A stretch of 63,647 bases of DNA from the NCBI RefSeq assembly GCF_904846415.1, contig NZ_CAJHAR010000020.1:1-63647 (forward strand), read 5' to 3'. Shown in pieces: positions 49,850 through 60,540 of the stretch. The notes beneath the pieces are model-generated. The model saw only the letters and a list, made by a program, of their open reading frames with translations. It had not been told where the DNA came from and searched no databases. The DNA comes from Psychrobacter piscatorii (GTDB lineage: Bacteria > Pseudomonadota > Gammaproteobacteria > Pseudomonadales > Moraxellaceae). Within the stretch, counting starts at the first letter, position 1, and each line of letters opens with the position of its first letter. Position numbers and translations under genes: made by a program.

Positions 49850-49926
49850 TGGTGCGCTTGGAGAGATTCGAACTCCCGACCCCTTAGTTCGTAGCCAAGT
49901 GCTCTATCCAACTGAGCTACAAGCGC
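49850..49926 (-). tRNA. tRNA-Arg (anticodon ACG)
   Basis: A 77-base tRNA, GCGCTTGTAGCTCAGTTGG at the 5' end, with CCA encoded. The anticodon loop is CTACGAA, giving ACG (first base normally edited to inosine). Acceptor GCGCTTG pairs with CAAGCGC. Confidence 0.95.
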
Positions 49927-50109
49927 GTACTTTGCAAATCATTTACCGAGTTGTTAAAAACAATTTCAGTAAATTAGGTTGGCTATTATATAGATAATAT
50001 CGCTTGTGTCAACATCTTTTTTAATTAAAAACAAAATATTTTTTGATTTAATTATTAAGAATGTTTAACGCAATATACTGCGTTACTACTCTAATAATAA
50101 CTGAATAAA

Positions 50110-50199
50110 TGGCGGTGAAGGAGGGATTCGAACCCTCGATACGCTTACACGTATGGTTCCTTAGCAGGGAACTGGTTTCAGCCACTCACCCACTTCACC
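50110..50199 (-). tRNA. tRNA-Ser (anticodon GCT)
   Basis: A 90-base tRNA with the long variable arm of serine tRNAs, GCT anticodon, encoded CCA, acceptor GGTGAAG/CTTCACC. It lies 183 bp upstream of tRNA-Arg on the same strand and may share its transcript. Confidence 0.95.
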
Positions 50200-51344
<1,145 letters not shown>

Positions 51345-51396
51345 TGTCTTTATAAAGTGACAACATGAAGTATTAACGTTCATCAATAGCAGACAT

Positions 51397-51432
51397 AAAA
51401 AAGGCGCTCTATATTTTATAGTGCGCCTTTTT
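51397..51432. terminator. bidirectional terminator between thiD and yggT
   Basis: AAAAAAGGCGC(T)CTAT...ATAGTGCGCCTTTTT stem with A and T runs on both sides between convergent genes. Confidence 0.88.
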
Positions 51433-51483
51433 AGTCAAAGATCTGAAAATATGCATGGTTTATTCACTGTTGCAAAATATCGC

Positions 51484-52053
51484 TTAACCCAACATAGGCA
51501 TAAAGTTTGCCGCCAACCCACCGATGAATATCTCAAGTAAATAAAACACAAAGAATGCAACCATCGGTGACAAATCAAGCATGCCTAAGTTTGGCGTAAT
51601 ACGACGAAACGGCTCTAGTATCGGCTCCGCTAAGCTCATAATAATACCAATAATAGGATGCTGGGATTGGGTAAATACCACGATCCAGCTGACGATAATA
51701 GACCCAATCACCAAGTAGCGACACATGCGTAAAAAGTCTAATACCAAGCTGATCGTACCCGTAAAAAATAGCGGCACAGGGGCAATCCCTTGATGCGTCA
51801 ATGCCGCTTTTCCAGAGATATCGATCAGACGAATCAAAAACATCAAAACGATAGCCGCAATGCTAATACGTCCCTGTCCGACCGTTGGGAAGATACGCCC
51901 AAACACATCGACGATATGGGTCGCTTTATAGGCAGGTGCAATCATCGGGTTGCGCGCATCCATCCCTGCAAATTGCAGCATAAAACGAATAAACACCAGC
52001 ATCATAGCGAATGTGGTGACCAGATCAAAAACTTGAAATAACATGTTGTTCAT
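51484..52053 (-). CDS. YggT-family membrane protein
   Basis: A 189-residue inner-membrane protein with two YggT repeats, each with paired helices; the signature SWIVVFTQSQHPIIGIIMSLAEPILEPFRRITP is in the second. YggT proteins are linked to cell division or osmotic protection but have no defined activity. It follows proC on the same strand (162 bp apart), the common proC-yggT order of proteobacteria. Confidence 0.9.
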   Translation of the reverse strand: MNNMLFQVFDLVTTFAMMLVFIRFMLQFAGMDARNPMIAPAYKATHIVDVFGRIFPTVGQGRISIAAIVLMFLIRLIDISGKAALTHQGIAPVPLFFTGTISLVLDFLRMCRYLVIGSIIVSWIVVFTQSQHPIIGIIMSLAEPILEPFRRITPNLGMLDLSPMVAFFVFYLLEIFIGGLAANFMPMLG

Positions 52054-52183
52054 GAAGGGCTACTCAATGGGACATTGTTGACAGATTTTAGGATGACAAC
52101 TGTCATTATCAGATGCTAATCATCATGCAATGTAGGTCAGCTATTTAGCCTGACCTACTTTTTGGGTCGTTACTTATTAATTA

Positions 52184-52209
52184 CTAATTGCTAATTGCTA
52201 ATTGCTAAT
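52184..52209. repeat. short heptamer tandem repeat between proC and yggT
   Basis: CTAATTG is repeated three times exactly with a partial fourth copy. The array is in the proC-yggT spacer and could vary in copy number through slippage. Confidence 0.7.
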
Positions 52210-52215
52210 CAATAA

Positions 52216-53049
52216 CTACTTACTCATCTCTTCACTAAGCGCTTGGCTACGATCATAGCACGCTTGCATGGCTTCACCGATTTGGCGACCAATCTCATTG
52301 GCTTGCATGGATTCAACGGCTGCTTGGGTAGTACCGTTTGGAGACGTCACTTTGCGGCGCAATTCAGCAGGCGTATCTTCACTATTCATCGCCATTTTTG
52401 CCGCACCTATCATGGTTTGTAGTGCCAGTGCCGATGCCTGCTCGGTATCTAGTCCTAGCGCAATGCCTTTATCGACCATCGATTCGATGAAGTAAAACAT
52501 GTACGCTGGCGCTGAGCCTGACACGGCAGTAACAGCATGCATATGTTCTTCGTCATCGACCCACATGACCAATCCTGACGCTTCCATCACCGCAGTTGCC
52601 AACGTTTTTTGTTCGGCTGAGATATTATCTGTACCGTAGAGGCCAGTTGCACCCATCTGAATCATCGAAGGCGTGTTTGGCATAGCACGCACGATATTAC
52701 TATAGCCGCCCAACATGCTAGACAATAGGTCAGTTGACAGACCTGCGGCAACCGAGATGACCAACTGATTGTCCAATGCATCAGCAAAAGCACCAACCAC
52801 CACTTTCATCATTTGTGGTTTTACTGCCAATACCACGATATCAGCACCGACCACAGCAGATTTGGCATCCGCCATTGGATCAACAGTGTTTAGCCCTTTA
52901 GCCGCTAGTTGCTCACGAATATCGCTGCTAGGATCGGCGACCGTGATGAGGTTTGGTTCGATGCCGCAGCCCACAAGCCCGCTAATAAGCGCTTGCGCCA
53001 TGTTTCCGCCACCAATAAAACTGATTTTCTTATTATCTAATACCGACAT
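52216..53049 (-). CDS. proC: pyrroline-5-carboxylate reductase
   Basis: A 277-residue ProC, the last step to proline, using NADPH. The Rossmann motif ISFIGGGNMAQALISGL, VLAVKPQMM, RAMPNTPSMIQMGATGL and the C-terminal TAVSGSAPAYMFYFIESM...RRKVTSPNGTTQAAVE signature are all present. It leads into yggT. Confidence 0.95.
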   Translation of the reverse strand: MSVLDNKKISFIGGGNMAQALISGLVGCGIEPNLITVADPSSDIREQLAAKGLNTVDPMADAKSAVVGADIVVLAVKPQMMKVVVGAFADALDNQLVISVAAGLSTDLLSSMLGGYSNIVRAMPNTPSMIQMGATGLYGTDNISAEQKTLATAVMEASGLVMWVDDEEHMHAVTAVSGSAPAYMFYFIESMVDKGIALGLDTEQASALALQTMIGAAKMAMNSEDTPAELRRKVTSPNGTTQAAVESMQANEIGRQIGEAMQACYDRSQALSEEMSK

Positions 53050-53268
53050 ACTTGTCTCCTAGTCACAAAATTTAAAAGTATTCAACGTAACATACTGATA
53101 TATAAAACGACACTCAGTTTATCATACTGCTCCTAGTATCGTTTGATAAATTCCTGCCGTCTACAACGGTAGTAAACCTAGTTGAAACACGTAACTGACA
53201 TCGACTATGACATGGTTTAGCTGTTAGATTGAGAAATAGTTTTTATAAAATATTTTGAGGTGTCAAAT

Positions 53269-53778
53269 ATGTTTTTTATTCGTAAGGCCGTTCAAAAAGA
53301 CTTCTCAGATATTGCAAAAGTACATGTCTACAGTTGGCATGATACTTACCTAGACCTTTTGCCGATGCCTTATATCAATGAGATGAATAATCTAGCTAAA
53401 AAAACAGCCATGTGGGAGCAGGTATTGCGTCAACCCGAAGTAGACGCTTGGGTAGCACAGGATGGTGACATTATCGTGGGTTTCATCGGTTACCATGCTC
53501 AAGATGAGCGTTATGAAATCACTACTTTGTATATTCTGCCTGATTATCATAATCAAGGTATAGGCAGCGCGCTTATAGACACATCGTTGCAAGAGATAAC
53601 AACTGCCAACGCCGCGGCTCGCTTTCATCTATGGGTTTTGGATACCAATACCAACGCCATTAATTTTTATAAAAAACACGGCTTTAAGCAGAATGCAGAG
53701 CGTCACGAGGAGATGTATGAAAACACCAAAATAATAGATATTAAAATGATAAAAAATACCGATCCTCTAACTACCTAA
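53269..53778 (+). CDS. GNAT-family N-acetyltransferase
   Basis: A 169-residue GCN5-related acetyltransferase. The acetyl-CoA-binding motif A is ITTLYILPDYHNQGIGSALI (Q/R-x2-G-x-G/A form), followed by the AINFYKKHGFKQ motif B. The acceptor is unknown. A GTG at 53260 opens the frame, but GAGG eight bases before the ATG at 53269 and the family start FFIRKAVQKDF favour the ATG. It lies convergent with tilS, with a 15-bp gap. Confidence 0.85.
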   Translation: MFFIRKAVQKDFSDIAKVHVYSWHDTYLDLLPMPYINEMNNLAKKTAMWEQVLRQPEVDAWVAQDGDIIVGFIGYHAQDERYEITTLYILPDYHNQGIGSALIDTSLQEITTANAAARFHLWVLDTNTNAINFYKKHGFKQNAERHEEMYENTKIIDIKMIKNTDPLTT

Positions 53779-53793
53779 ATAGTTTCGACTCAT

Positions 53794-55350
53794 TTACTCA
53801 GTTTGTCTCAGCACATTAACAAAAACATCATCGATATCACTACCTAGATTTTTGATATTGATCGAAAAGTCATTTTTCAATATCCACCTATCAAAAGGTG
53901 ATAATAATAGGATGGGTATCTCATTTTCAGCGTGTTCTTTATCTGTGAATACGACGCTGACCACAACCAAGCTTTCTCGCAGCCATAATGGAATACCTAG
54001 CGTTTGATACAGCTTTTTACCCGCCTGTGGGCGTGTCGCCAGTGCCGTCTGTACACGCTGTTTGCGAGCTAATGGCTTTATCTTTAATACTGCATTGAAT
54101 GTGCCTATATGACTTTCTAGCAGTTGTACCAGCCTTTCTGGCTTAACTTGCAGCTGCCAGATATGGCCTTCACTACGACGAACAGTCAGTAATACAAAAT
54201 CACCGTCTGCTGAGTCACTTGTTGTCAAATCCAAACGCGATAATGGCTGCTTCTGTTCTATCATTGGTCTATCTAACCAAGACAACCATTCATTGCTTAG
54301 CCGGTAGAGCTGCTGACGATAGCGGCGAACGGTATAGGAATGCGTGCGACCTTGCCAAAACAGCTCAGTTTGATGGTCATGATCGCTGCGCTGAGTAAGG
54401 TTCCAGACGTCATCGACGAGCTGCTTAGCAGGTGGTAATGGCTCATCTTGACCCAGCCAATGATGCAGTAGTTGCCGCTGGCGATACAGAGGTAATGCTT
54501 GCAATGCATCGATATTGAGCACACGCTGTGCTGCTGGTAGCTGTAGATTTTTATCAGCCGTCTGCTGCATATCTTGCTCAGCTTGAGCATTGACAGTGGC
54601 TTGCGCATCGCCTAATAGCTTCGCACTGCGAGCAATATTATCAATGACATTGGAGTTATAAGTCGCCAGTACAGGCATGATATCGCGGCGCAGTCCACTA
54701 CGTACGTTGTCGCCGCTGTCATTAGTCGGATCATCGATATAAGGTAATGCTAAGCGCTTGGCATAAGTACTAATCGTGGCGCGCCTTACCGCAAGCCAAG
54801 GCCGCCATAATACATTTCGTCGCCCATGCTGCGTTTGCGTTCGCCATGGCTGCATGCCTGACAGACCATTAACCCCAGCGCCCTGGATCAAGCGCATTAA
54901 CACCGTTTCGGCTTGGTCGTCGGCGTGATGTCCTAATAGCAGTACATCGTCTTGATTGATATGTGCACGCATGACGTTATAGCGGGCTTGACGCGCGGCT
55001 TGCTCGTCATGACCTGTCACTTGTGCTCTTAGGATGCGACAAGGTATTTGCTGTATCTTAGCCCAATTCGCGACATGCGTTGCCCAATGCTGACTATCGG
55101 CTTGCAAACCATGATCGACATGTAGGAGCTGCGGTAAACATGGTAATCGCCCTTGTCGATAAAGCTGCACACACAGCGCCGCGAGTGCCAATGAGTCACG
55201 CCCACCACTACAGGCTAGCCACAGGCGACGACCATGCAACTGCTCACTATAGTCCGACATACTGCTCAATATTGCATCTGCCAACGTCTCATCAATCGGC
55301 AAATCGTTGACTGGTCTAATAGGATGCGTAAGGATGGCACTGCTGGTCAT
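53794..55350 (-). CDS. tilS: tRNA(Ile)-lysidine synthase
   Basis: A 518-residue TilS, which makes lysidine at C34 of tRNA-Ile2 so that it reads AUA. The PP-loop SGGRDS lies near residue 50, followed by HVDHGLQADS, GHHADDQAETVLMRLIQG and the TilS substrate-binding and C-terminal domains. It is longer than E. coli TilS (432) because of an extended, Gln-rich middle. accA lies upstream on the same strand, as in E. coli, with a terminator-like stem between. Confidence 0.93.
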   Translation of the reverse strand: MTSSAILTHPIRPVNDLPIDETLADAILSSMSDYSEQLHGRRLWLACSGGRDSLALAALCVQLYRQGRLPCLPQLLHVDHGLQADSQHWATHVANWAKIQQIPCRILRAQVTGHDEQAARQARYNVMRAHINQDDVLLLGHHADDQAETVLMRLIQGAGVNGLSGMQPWRTQTQHGRRNVLWRPWLAVRRATISTYAKRLALPYIDDPTNDSGDNVRSGLRRDIMPVLATYNSNVIDNIARSAKLLGDAQATVNAQAEQDMQQTADKNLQLPAAQRVLNIDALQALPLYRQRQLLHHWLGQDEPLPPAKQLVDDVWNLTQRSDHDHQTELFWQGRTHSYTVRRYRQQLYRLSNEWLSWLDRPMIEQKQPLSRLDLTTSDSADGDFVLLTVRRSEGHIWQLQVKPERLVQLLESHIGTFNAVLKIKPLARKQRVQTALATRPQAGKKLYQTLGIPLWLRESLVVVSVVFTDKEHAENEIPILLLSPFDRWILKNDFSINIKNLGSDIDDVFVNVLRQTE

Positions 55351-55400
55351 AATCAGCCTTAGTTTTAGATAGATAAATTCATGAGCAAATTAATAGACAT

Positions 55401-55430
55401 AAAAAAACGCGCCATTGAATGACACGTTTT
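55401..55430 (-). terminator. possible terminator between accA and tilS
   Basis: On the minus strand AAAACGTGTCATT and AATGGCGCGTT form an imperfect stem followed by seven T. Confidence 0.5.
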
Positions 55431-55484
55431 ATTTTAGCATTAAGACTCAGTTTCTAATATGAAAAGCTTAGCACATGCTTTGTA

Positions 55485-56288
55485 TTAAGCAGGCAGCATC
55501 ACTTCTGAGTTAAACGTCTTTAGTTTTTCGTAGCGGAGCTCACAACGCTCTTGAGCATCCAAATCTTTGATTTCATCAAGCTGCTCAGTGATCAGTGATT
55601 TTAAAGCTTCCATAACGGGTTGTGGCTGCACATGTGCGCCCTCACCCTCGTCAATAACAGCATCAATCAAACCCATTTGATATAGATTAATGGCGTTTAA
55701 CTTCAATGCTTCACTGGCGTCTGGTGCTTTTTCAGCGGTTTTCCATAAGATAGAGGCACAGCCTTCAGGAGAAATGACCGAATAGATACTATTTTGTAGC
55801 ATGTTGACTTTGTCACCAACACCAATAGCAAGCGCTCCGCCTGAACCGCCTTCACCGATAATAGTGACAATGATAGGCACTTTTAGGCTAGAGAATACCG
55901 CGATACTCTCTGCAATTGCTTGCGCTTGACCGCGCTCTTCTGCACCAACACCAGGATAGGCACCTTGAGTATCGACAAAGGTCATCACAGGAACGTTAAA
56001 ACGCTCGGCCATTTTGACCAAGCGAATCACTTTGCGATAGCCTTCAGGGTTGGCCATACCAAAATTATGCTCGATACGCTCACGAGTACTGCGACCACGA
56101 TGCTGACCGATGACCATTACAGGTTGATCGTTGAATCGTGCCAGACCGCCCAAAATGGCTTTGTCATCGGCAAAAGCACGATCGCCGTGCAACTCATCAA
56201 ATTCGGTAAAAAGCTGATTAACATAGTCCATAAATAATGGACGCTTGGCATGTCGTGCAAGCTGCACACTATCCCAGACAGTGCTCAT
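55485..56288 (-). CDS. accA: acetyl-CoA carboxylase carboxyltransferase subunit alpha (short form)
   Basis: A 267-residue AccA, half of the carboxyltransferase that makes malonyl-CoA for fatty-acid synthesis. The crotonase-type core is intact: [38 protein letters not shown] and [19 protein letters not shown] with [12 protein letters not shown]. It lacks the approximately 50-residue N-terminal helical part of E. coli AccA (319), starting near [11 protein letters not shown]; the same short form is known in Acinetobacter, so it is not a truncation. TAAAGGGAAGC precedes the ATG. Confidence 0.95.
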   Translation of the reverse strand: MSTVWDSVQLARHAKRPLFMDYVNQLFTEFDELHGDRAFADDKAILGGLARFNDQPVMVIGQHRGRSTRERIEHNFGMANPEGYRKVIRLVKMAERFNVPVMTFVDTQGAYPGVGAEERGQAQAIAESIAVFSSLKVPIIVTIIGEGGSGGALAIGVGDKVNMLQNSIYSVISPEGCASILWKTAEKAPDASEALKLNAINLYQMGLIDAVIDEGEGAHVQPQPVMEALKSLITEQLDEIKDLDAQERCELRYEKLKTFNSEVMLPA

Positions 56289-56453
56289 AGACGCTTCCCT
56301 TTAATCATTATACTTAATGTATTTATGTTTAAGAATAATATCGTTATCGGTATTCAGATAATGAAAGTACAGTTGTAAACTGAGTAGAGGCTATAGTAGC
56401 ACATCTTATATGGCATGACATTATCGACAGCACTGCTTTTGTTACGTTAATCT

Positions 56454-58031
56454 TTAACTCGATACTGACAATGGTAACGGCTCAGCCTCTTGCGTCTCCA
56501 TCACGCTAAGCTGTACGCCCCATTTGGCAAACTGTTCAATCTCTGTGCGCAAATCAGCAACCAAAAACGCATAATGCTCACTGCTATCAGCAACCGTGAT
56601 TTGCCAGTCGCTATCACTGATGACCTTTAATTCTAGCTCTGGCAGTTTATAATCACTACGGCTATGATGCGCGAGTACGGCAAGACGCAATAGCAAGCAC
56701 AGATAGACGAGCTGGTTTCCGCCAATCTGACAAGTCTGCTCAAACATATCGGCTTTGAGCTTACGGCGATGGTTGAGCATCAATTGCGCCATACGCTTTT
56801 GATCCACTTGCGAGAACCCTGGAATATCAGAATACTCAAGCAAATACGCGCTGTGCTTATGATAACTGCTATGACTGATTGCAAGGCCAATCTCATGCAA
56901 GAACGCGGCACGTCTCAGTAAATCACAGTCATCGCTTGTTAGGGCGAGCGTTTCCTTGACTTGCTCAAACAGATTACGACTGGTTTTTACCACTTGTTTG
57001 GCTTGCTTTTTGTCTCCTGAATAACGCTTGATTAGCGCAAGTACACTGCGGTCACGCACATCTTCGCTCGCAAAACGTCCGAGCATGTCATACATCACGC
57101 CTTCACGTAATGCGCCATCTGAGTAGGTAATGGTTTCAACGCCTAATACCTTCATCACTGCACGCAACACTGCCACACCTGCCGGAAATACGGCTTTACG
57201 GTGGTCTTTGACGCCTTCTAACTCGATATCATCAATATTGCCAATCTTAAGTAGCAATCGCTCTAGTTTTTTGACGCCTTTATAAGTAATTCGTTCTTGC
57301 TCATCGGCCCAGCCTTTGGACACAAGGACGTTACGCACCGCTTTGATCGTGCCACTTGAGCCAACCACACTGCTCCAGCCGGTCTTTTGGTAACGACCAT
57401 TGATTGCCAGTACTTCTTTGCGCGCGCCTGAAATCGCATTGTTAAAAGCCTCTTTGGTAATGAGGCCATCAGCAAAGTACTTCTGTGTAAATGCAACACA
57501 GCCCATTTGTAAGCTTTCAGTCAATAGCGGATCAAATTCTTGACCGATGATAAACTCCGTCGAACCACCACCGATATCAATGACCAAGCGCTTGTCGCTA
57601 CTCTCATTGGTATGCGAGACGCCCAAATAAATCAATCGTGCCTCTTCGCGACCAGCGATAATCTCAATGGGCTTGGGCAAAATCTTATTGGCACGAGAAA
57701 TAAAATCATTGGCATTTTTGGCTTGGCGCAAGGCGTTGGTCGCAACCACACGAATACGCTCTGGCGGTACAGAATCCAAACGCGCCACAAACCGACTCAA
57801 ACAATCCAGACCACGCTGTTCGGCTGTCTCGCTCAAAATTTTATGCTCATCCAGTCCAGCAGCGAGCTGTACCTTTTCAGACATAGAGACTACTTTGCGC
57901 ACTTCCCCGTGATCAAGACGGGCAATGGCTAAGTGAAAACTGTTGGAACCAATATCAATGGCTGCCATCATTTCATCATCGCCGAGTGGCGGGTTCGTAA
58001 GATAGTCAGTAGGCATAAGGCAAGTTGTCAC
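56454..58031 (-). CDS. ppx: exopolyphosphatase (Ppx/GppA family)
   Basis: A 525-residue Ppx/GppA phosphatase that degrades polyphosphate and/or pppGpp. The ASKHA-fold ATPase-like motifs are present: AAIDIGSNSFHLAIAR, ATNALRQAKNA, LVIDIGGGSTEFIIG and VGSSGTIKAV, followed by the C-terminal HD-like helical domain LLRRAAFLHEIGLAISHSSYHKHSAYLL. Ppx and GppA activity cannot be told apart from sequence. The frame opens at a GTG at 58031; an ATG at 58016 (MPTDYL) is an alternative without a strong ribosome site. Confidence 0.92.
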   Translation of the reverse strand: MTTCLMPTDYLTNPPLGDDEMMAAIDIGSNSFHLAIARLDHGEVRKVVSMSEKVQLAAGLDEHKILSETAEQRGLDCLSRFVARLDSVPPERIRVVATNALRQAKNANDFISRANKILPKPIEIIAGREEARLIYLGVSHTNESSDKRLVIDIGGGSTEFIIGQEFDPLLTESLQMGCVAFTQKYFADGLITKEAFNNAISGARKEVLAINGRYQKTGWSSVVGSSGTIKAVRNVLVSKGWADEQERITYKGVKKLERLLLKIGNIDDIELEGVKDHRKAVFPAGVAVLRAVMKVLGVETITYSDGALREGVMYDMLGRFASEDVRDRSVLALIKRYSGDKKQAKQVVKTSRNLFEQVKETLALTSDDCDLLRRAAFLHEIGLAISHSSYHKHSAYLLEYSDIPGFSQVDQKRMAQLMLNHRRKLKADMFEQTCQIGGNQLVYLCLLLRLAVLAHHSRSDYKLPELELKVISDSDWQITVADSSEHYAFLVADLRTEIEQFAKWGVQLSVMETQEAEPLPLSVSS

Positions 58032-58404
58032 CGTGTTAGAGAGAGTGTGTAGTTTAACAAAATCAGGTACGACATAGATATAAAATCATAGGTATAGAAA
58101 AAGCAGCCGCCACACAAATCTGGGCCATTTTTCCATTAAAGCATTTATACCAAATACGCGCAAGCGCCGCAAAATCATAGCAAAAGTGTAAAACGAATCT
58201 ATCAAAGGCTAATGACCAAGCCTACATCTAACGCTTGTGTTAGCCATACCGGTTTGCTACATTGAAAGCTCATAATATTGTGATAAAAAACCGTTATTTA
58301 CTGTTTTTACATCGGTATAAATCACATCGAAACCCATCAATTATTTACCTAAAAACTGCCGACAATGGATAGTCGATAAACCCACCAGCAAGGAAGCTAA
58401 ACGC
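58032..58404. other. 373-bp divergent gap between ppx and the Mpo1-like gene
   Basis: Contains both promoters. No gene, repeat or RNA fold was seen. Confidence 0.4.
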
Positions 58405-58821
58405 ATGAATCAAACAACCGAAAAAAATGCGACCGAAACCGCTAATACCCATAACAGTACCAGAACGGATATGATAAAAACTGAAGCGTCACCCAAACAG
58501 GCGTTTTATGATTTTTATTTAGACGAGCATCAAAATATGGCCTGTCGCCGTCTCCATTTCGCAGGTAGCAGCTTTGGCTTGTTAGGATTGGCAAAGTCTA
58601 TCAAAACTGGCTCGGCAAAGCCTCTCGCAAAAGGCATTGCTGCCGGATACGCTTGTGCTTGGGTCGGACATTTTTTCTTTGAAAAAAACAAACCCGCCTC
58701 GTTTAAGTCTCCGCTAAAAAGTTTTGCTAGCGACTTTCGTATGTATAGCGACGTACTGCGTGGCAATTTAAGCCTAAAAGATCGCAGGTATGACAAACGC
58801 ACAAAAAAACCAGCATCATAA
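58405..58821 (+). CDS. Mpo1-like (DUF962) membrane protein
   Basis: A 138-residue protein of the DUF962/Mpo1 family. The conserved FYDFYLDEHQNMACRRLHF and WVGHFFFEKNKPASF segments hold the His residues that bind iron in yeast Mpo1, a dioxygenase shortening 2-hydroxy fatty acids. There is one hydrophobic hairpin (about 55-85). An approximately 30-residue polar N-terminus precedes the domain. CAAGGAAG is at good spacing before the ATG. Activity in bacteria is unproven. Confidence 0.82.
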   Translation: MNQTTEKNATETANTHNSTRTDMIKTEASPKQAFYDFYLDEHQNMACRRLHFAGSSFGLLGLAKSIKTGSAKPLAKGIAAGYACAWVGHFFFEKNKPASFKSPLKSFASDFRMYSDVLRGNLSLKDRRYDKRTKKPAS

Positions 58822-58842
58822 TTTACTTATGAATGCTGGTTT
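58802..58842. terminator. terminator between Mpo1-like gene and hemL
   Basis: AACCAGCAT...ATGCTGGTT stem, with seven T on the minus strand and three on the plus, between convergent genes. The stem begins inside the end of the plus-strand gene. Confidence 0.8.
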
Positions 58843-58881
58843 ATCTTTTAAATGTCTAAGATTTGAGAGATATAGAGTGGG

Positions 58882-60189
58882 TTAGCCCTTTGCCATCTCT
58901 GCAAATATCTCATCAGCAGCACTAATCGATGCATCAATATCTTCATCGCTGTGCTTGATTGACATAAAGCCCGCTTCATACGCAGACGGCGCCAAGTAGA
59001 TACCGCGATCTAACATACCGTGGAAGAAAGTGTTAAACACCTCCATATCGCAATCTGTCACATCATCAAAGTTACTTGGGGTCTGAGTATCAGCGTCTTT
59101 GACAAAGAACATACCAAACATACCGCCCAATTTATTGGTGCGCAGATTGATACCGTGCTTATCCGCCGCCGCTTGGAAACCATCGACCAGATGATCGACT
59201 TTGGCAGCTAAGTCTTCGTAAAAGCCCTCTGCTGTTAAGTCTTCAAACATCGCAATACCAGCACGCATCGCAAGTGGGTTACCTGATAACGTACCAGCTT
59301 GATAAACGCCACCAAGCGGTGCGATACAAGACATGATTTCTTCTTTACCACCGAAAGCACCAACTGGTAGACCTGCACCGATGATTTTACCAAAACAGGT
59401 CAAATCAGGCGTAATGCCGAAGTGTGCCTGCGCGCCGCCAAGACCCACGCGGAAGCCCGTCATCACTTCATCAAAAATCAATACTGCACCATGCTCAGTA
59501 CACTGTGCACGCAACGTATCATGGAACTCTTGCGCTGGAATGATCATGTTCATGTTGCCGGCGATAGGTTCTAATATCACGCAAGCAATCTCGTCGCCCC
59601 ATTTTTCAAAGCAGTCTTTGATCGCTTGTGGATCATTATAAGGAATCGTAATGGTGTGCTTCGCAAAATCGGCGGGCACGCCTTTAGACGTTGGTTCACC
59701 GATGTCGAGCATGCCTGAGCCTGCCTTTACCAATAGGCTGTCTGAATGACCGTGATAGCAGCCTTCAAACTTGACGATTTTGTCACGCTGAGTATAACCG
59801 CGTGCCAAACGAATTGCGCTCATGGTCGCTTCTGTACCAGAGCTGGTCATGCGAATCATCTCAATGCTCGGGACGATGTCACAAATCTTGTCAGCAACCG
59901 TCGTTTCAAACGGCGTTGGTGTTCCAAAGCTCAAGCCATCATCGGCCGCTTTTTTTACCGCGTCGATGACTTTTGGATGCGCATGACCCAAAATCATTGG
60001 GCCCCAAGAGCCAACATAATCGATATAGGCATTGTCTTCGGTGTCATAAATCTTGCTACCATTGGCGCGGTGCATAAAGATTGGCGTACCACCGACCCCT
60101 GCAAAGGCGCGGACGGGTGAATTCACACCGCCTGGGATATGTTTGCGGGCTTGTGCAAAGAGCTGTTCGTTTTTAGTACTCATAATCAT
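58882..60189 (-). CDS. hemL: glutamate-1-semialdehyde 2,1-aminomutase
   Basis: A 435-residue class III PLP enzyme converting glutamate-1-semialdehyde to 5-aminolevulinate, directly after HemA. NSPVRAF, FVTSGTEA-type [29 protein letters not shown] and the PLP Lys268 in [17 protein letters not shown] are all present. Paired ATGs at 60189 and 60183 leave a two-residue doubt. Monocistronic; terminators lie on both sides. Confidence 0.96.
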   Translation of the reverse strand: MIMSTKNEQLFAQARKHIPGGVNSPVRAFAGVGGTPIFMHRANGSKIYDTEDNAYIDYVGSWGPMILGHAHPKVIDAVKKAADDGLSFGTPTPFETTVADKICDIVPSIEMIRMTSSGTEATMSAIRLARGYTQRDKIVKFEGCYHGHSDSLLVKAGSGMLDIGEPTSKGVPADFAKHTITIPYNDPQAIKDCFEKWGDEIACVILEPIAGNMNMIIPAQEFHDTLRAQCTEHGAVLIFDEVMTGFRVGLGGAQAHFGITPDLTCFGKIIGAGLPVGAFGGKEEIMSCIAPLGGVYQAGTLSGNPLAMRAGIAMFEDLTAEGFYEDLAAKVDHLVDGFQAAADKHGINLRTNKLGGMFGMFFVKDADTQTPSNFDDVTDCDMEVFNTFFHGMLDRGIYLAPSAYEAGFMSIKHSDEDIDASISAADEIFAEMAKG

Positions 60190-60248
60190 GACTCTTTATT
60201 ATATTGATAAGGAAATATCGATTAAACTGCTGAGTGCACCTATCTTAA

Positions 60249-60281
60249 CAAAAAAAGTGAGCTCATCTGAGCTCACTTTGT
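60249..60281 (-). terminator. terminator of the cydABX operon
   Basis: On the minus strand AAAGTGAGCTCA...TGAGCTCACTTT is a perfect stem followed by seven T, 77 bp after the cydX stop. Confidence 0.88.
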
Positions 60282-60357
60282 ATCTAACTGATAAAACCGA
60301 TTATAAAAAATAGTTACTGTCTATGAGGGCAGCTTGGCAAAATAGTTGATAACTATT

Positions 60358-60513
60358 TTACTCAGATAAATTCTTAGACTTTGGTGTCTCTGGCTGCTTT
60401 TCTTTAGGAGAAAACGCCTTTAAACGACCTTGCTCATGCTCTAACCAAATTGCATTAACAACGGCCAATAACACCGCGAATCCCAACCCTAATATCCAGG
60501 CAAAATACCACAT
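60358..60513 (-). CDS. cydX: cytochrome bd oxidase small subunit CydX
   Basis: A 51-residue single-pass membrane protein starting MWYFAWILGLGFAV, the CydX/YbgT hallmark (E. coli MWYFAWILG). One helix (about 3-24) ends with the family's conserved LEHE. E. coli CydX stabilises the heme b595/d di-heme site and is needed for full activity. The start lies 27 bp after the cydB stop with a GGAGAAC ribosome site, so it is the last gene of cydABX. The polar tail is longer than in E. coli (37 residues). Short genes of this kind are often missed. Confidence 0.93.
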   Translation of the reverse strand: MWYFAWILGLGFAVLLAVVNAIWLEHEQGRLKAFSPKEKQPETPKSKNLSE

Positions 60514-60540
60514 ATTGTTCTCCCCAAGTTAGTAAACCCT

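Noticed and set aside
55485..56288. AccA as an N-terminally truncated pseudogene
   Set aside because: The short form with intact catalytic core is the normal Moraxellaceae version, with a good ribosome site.
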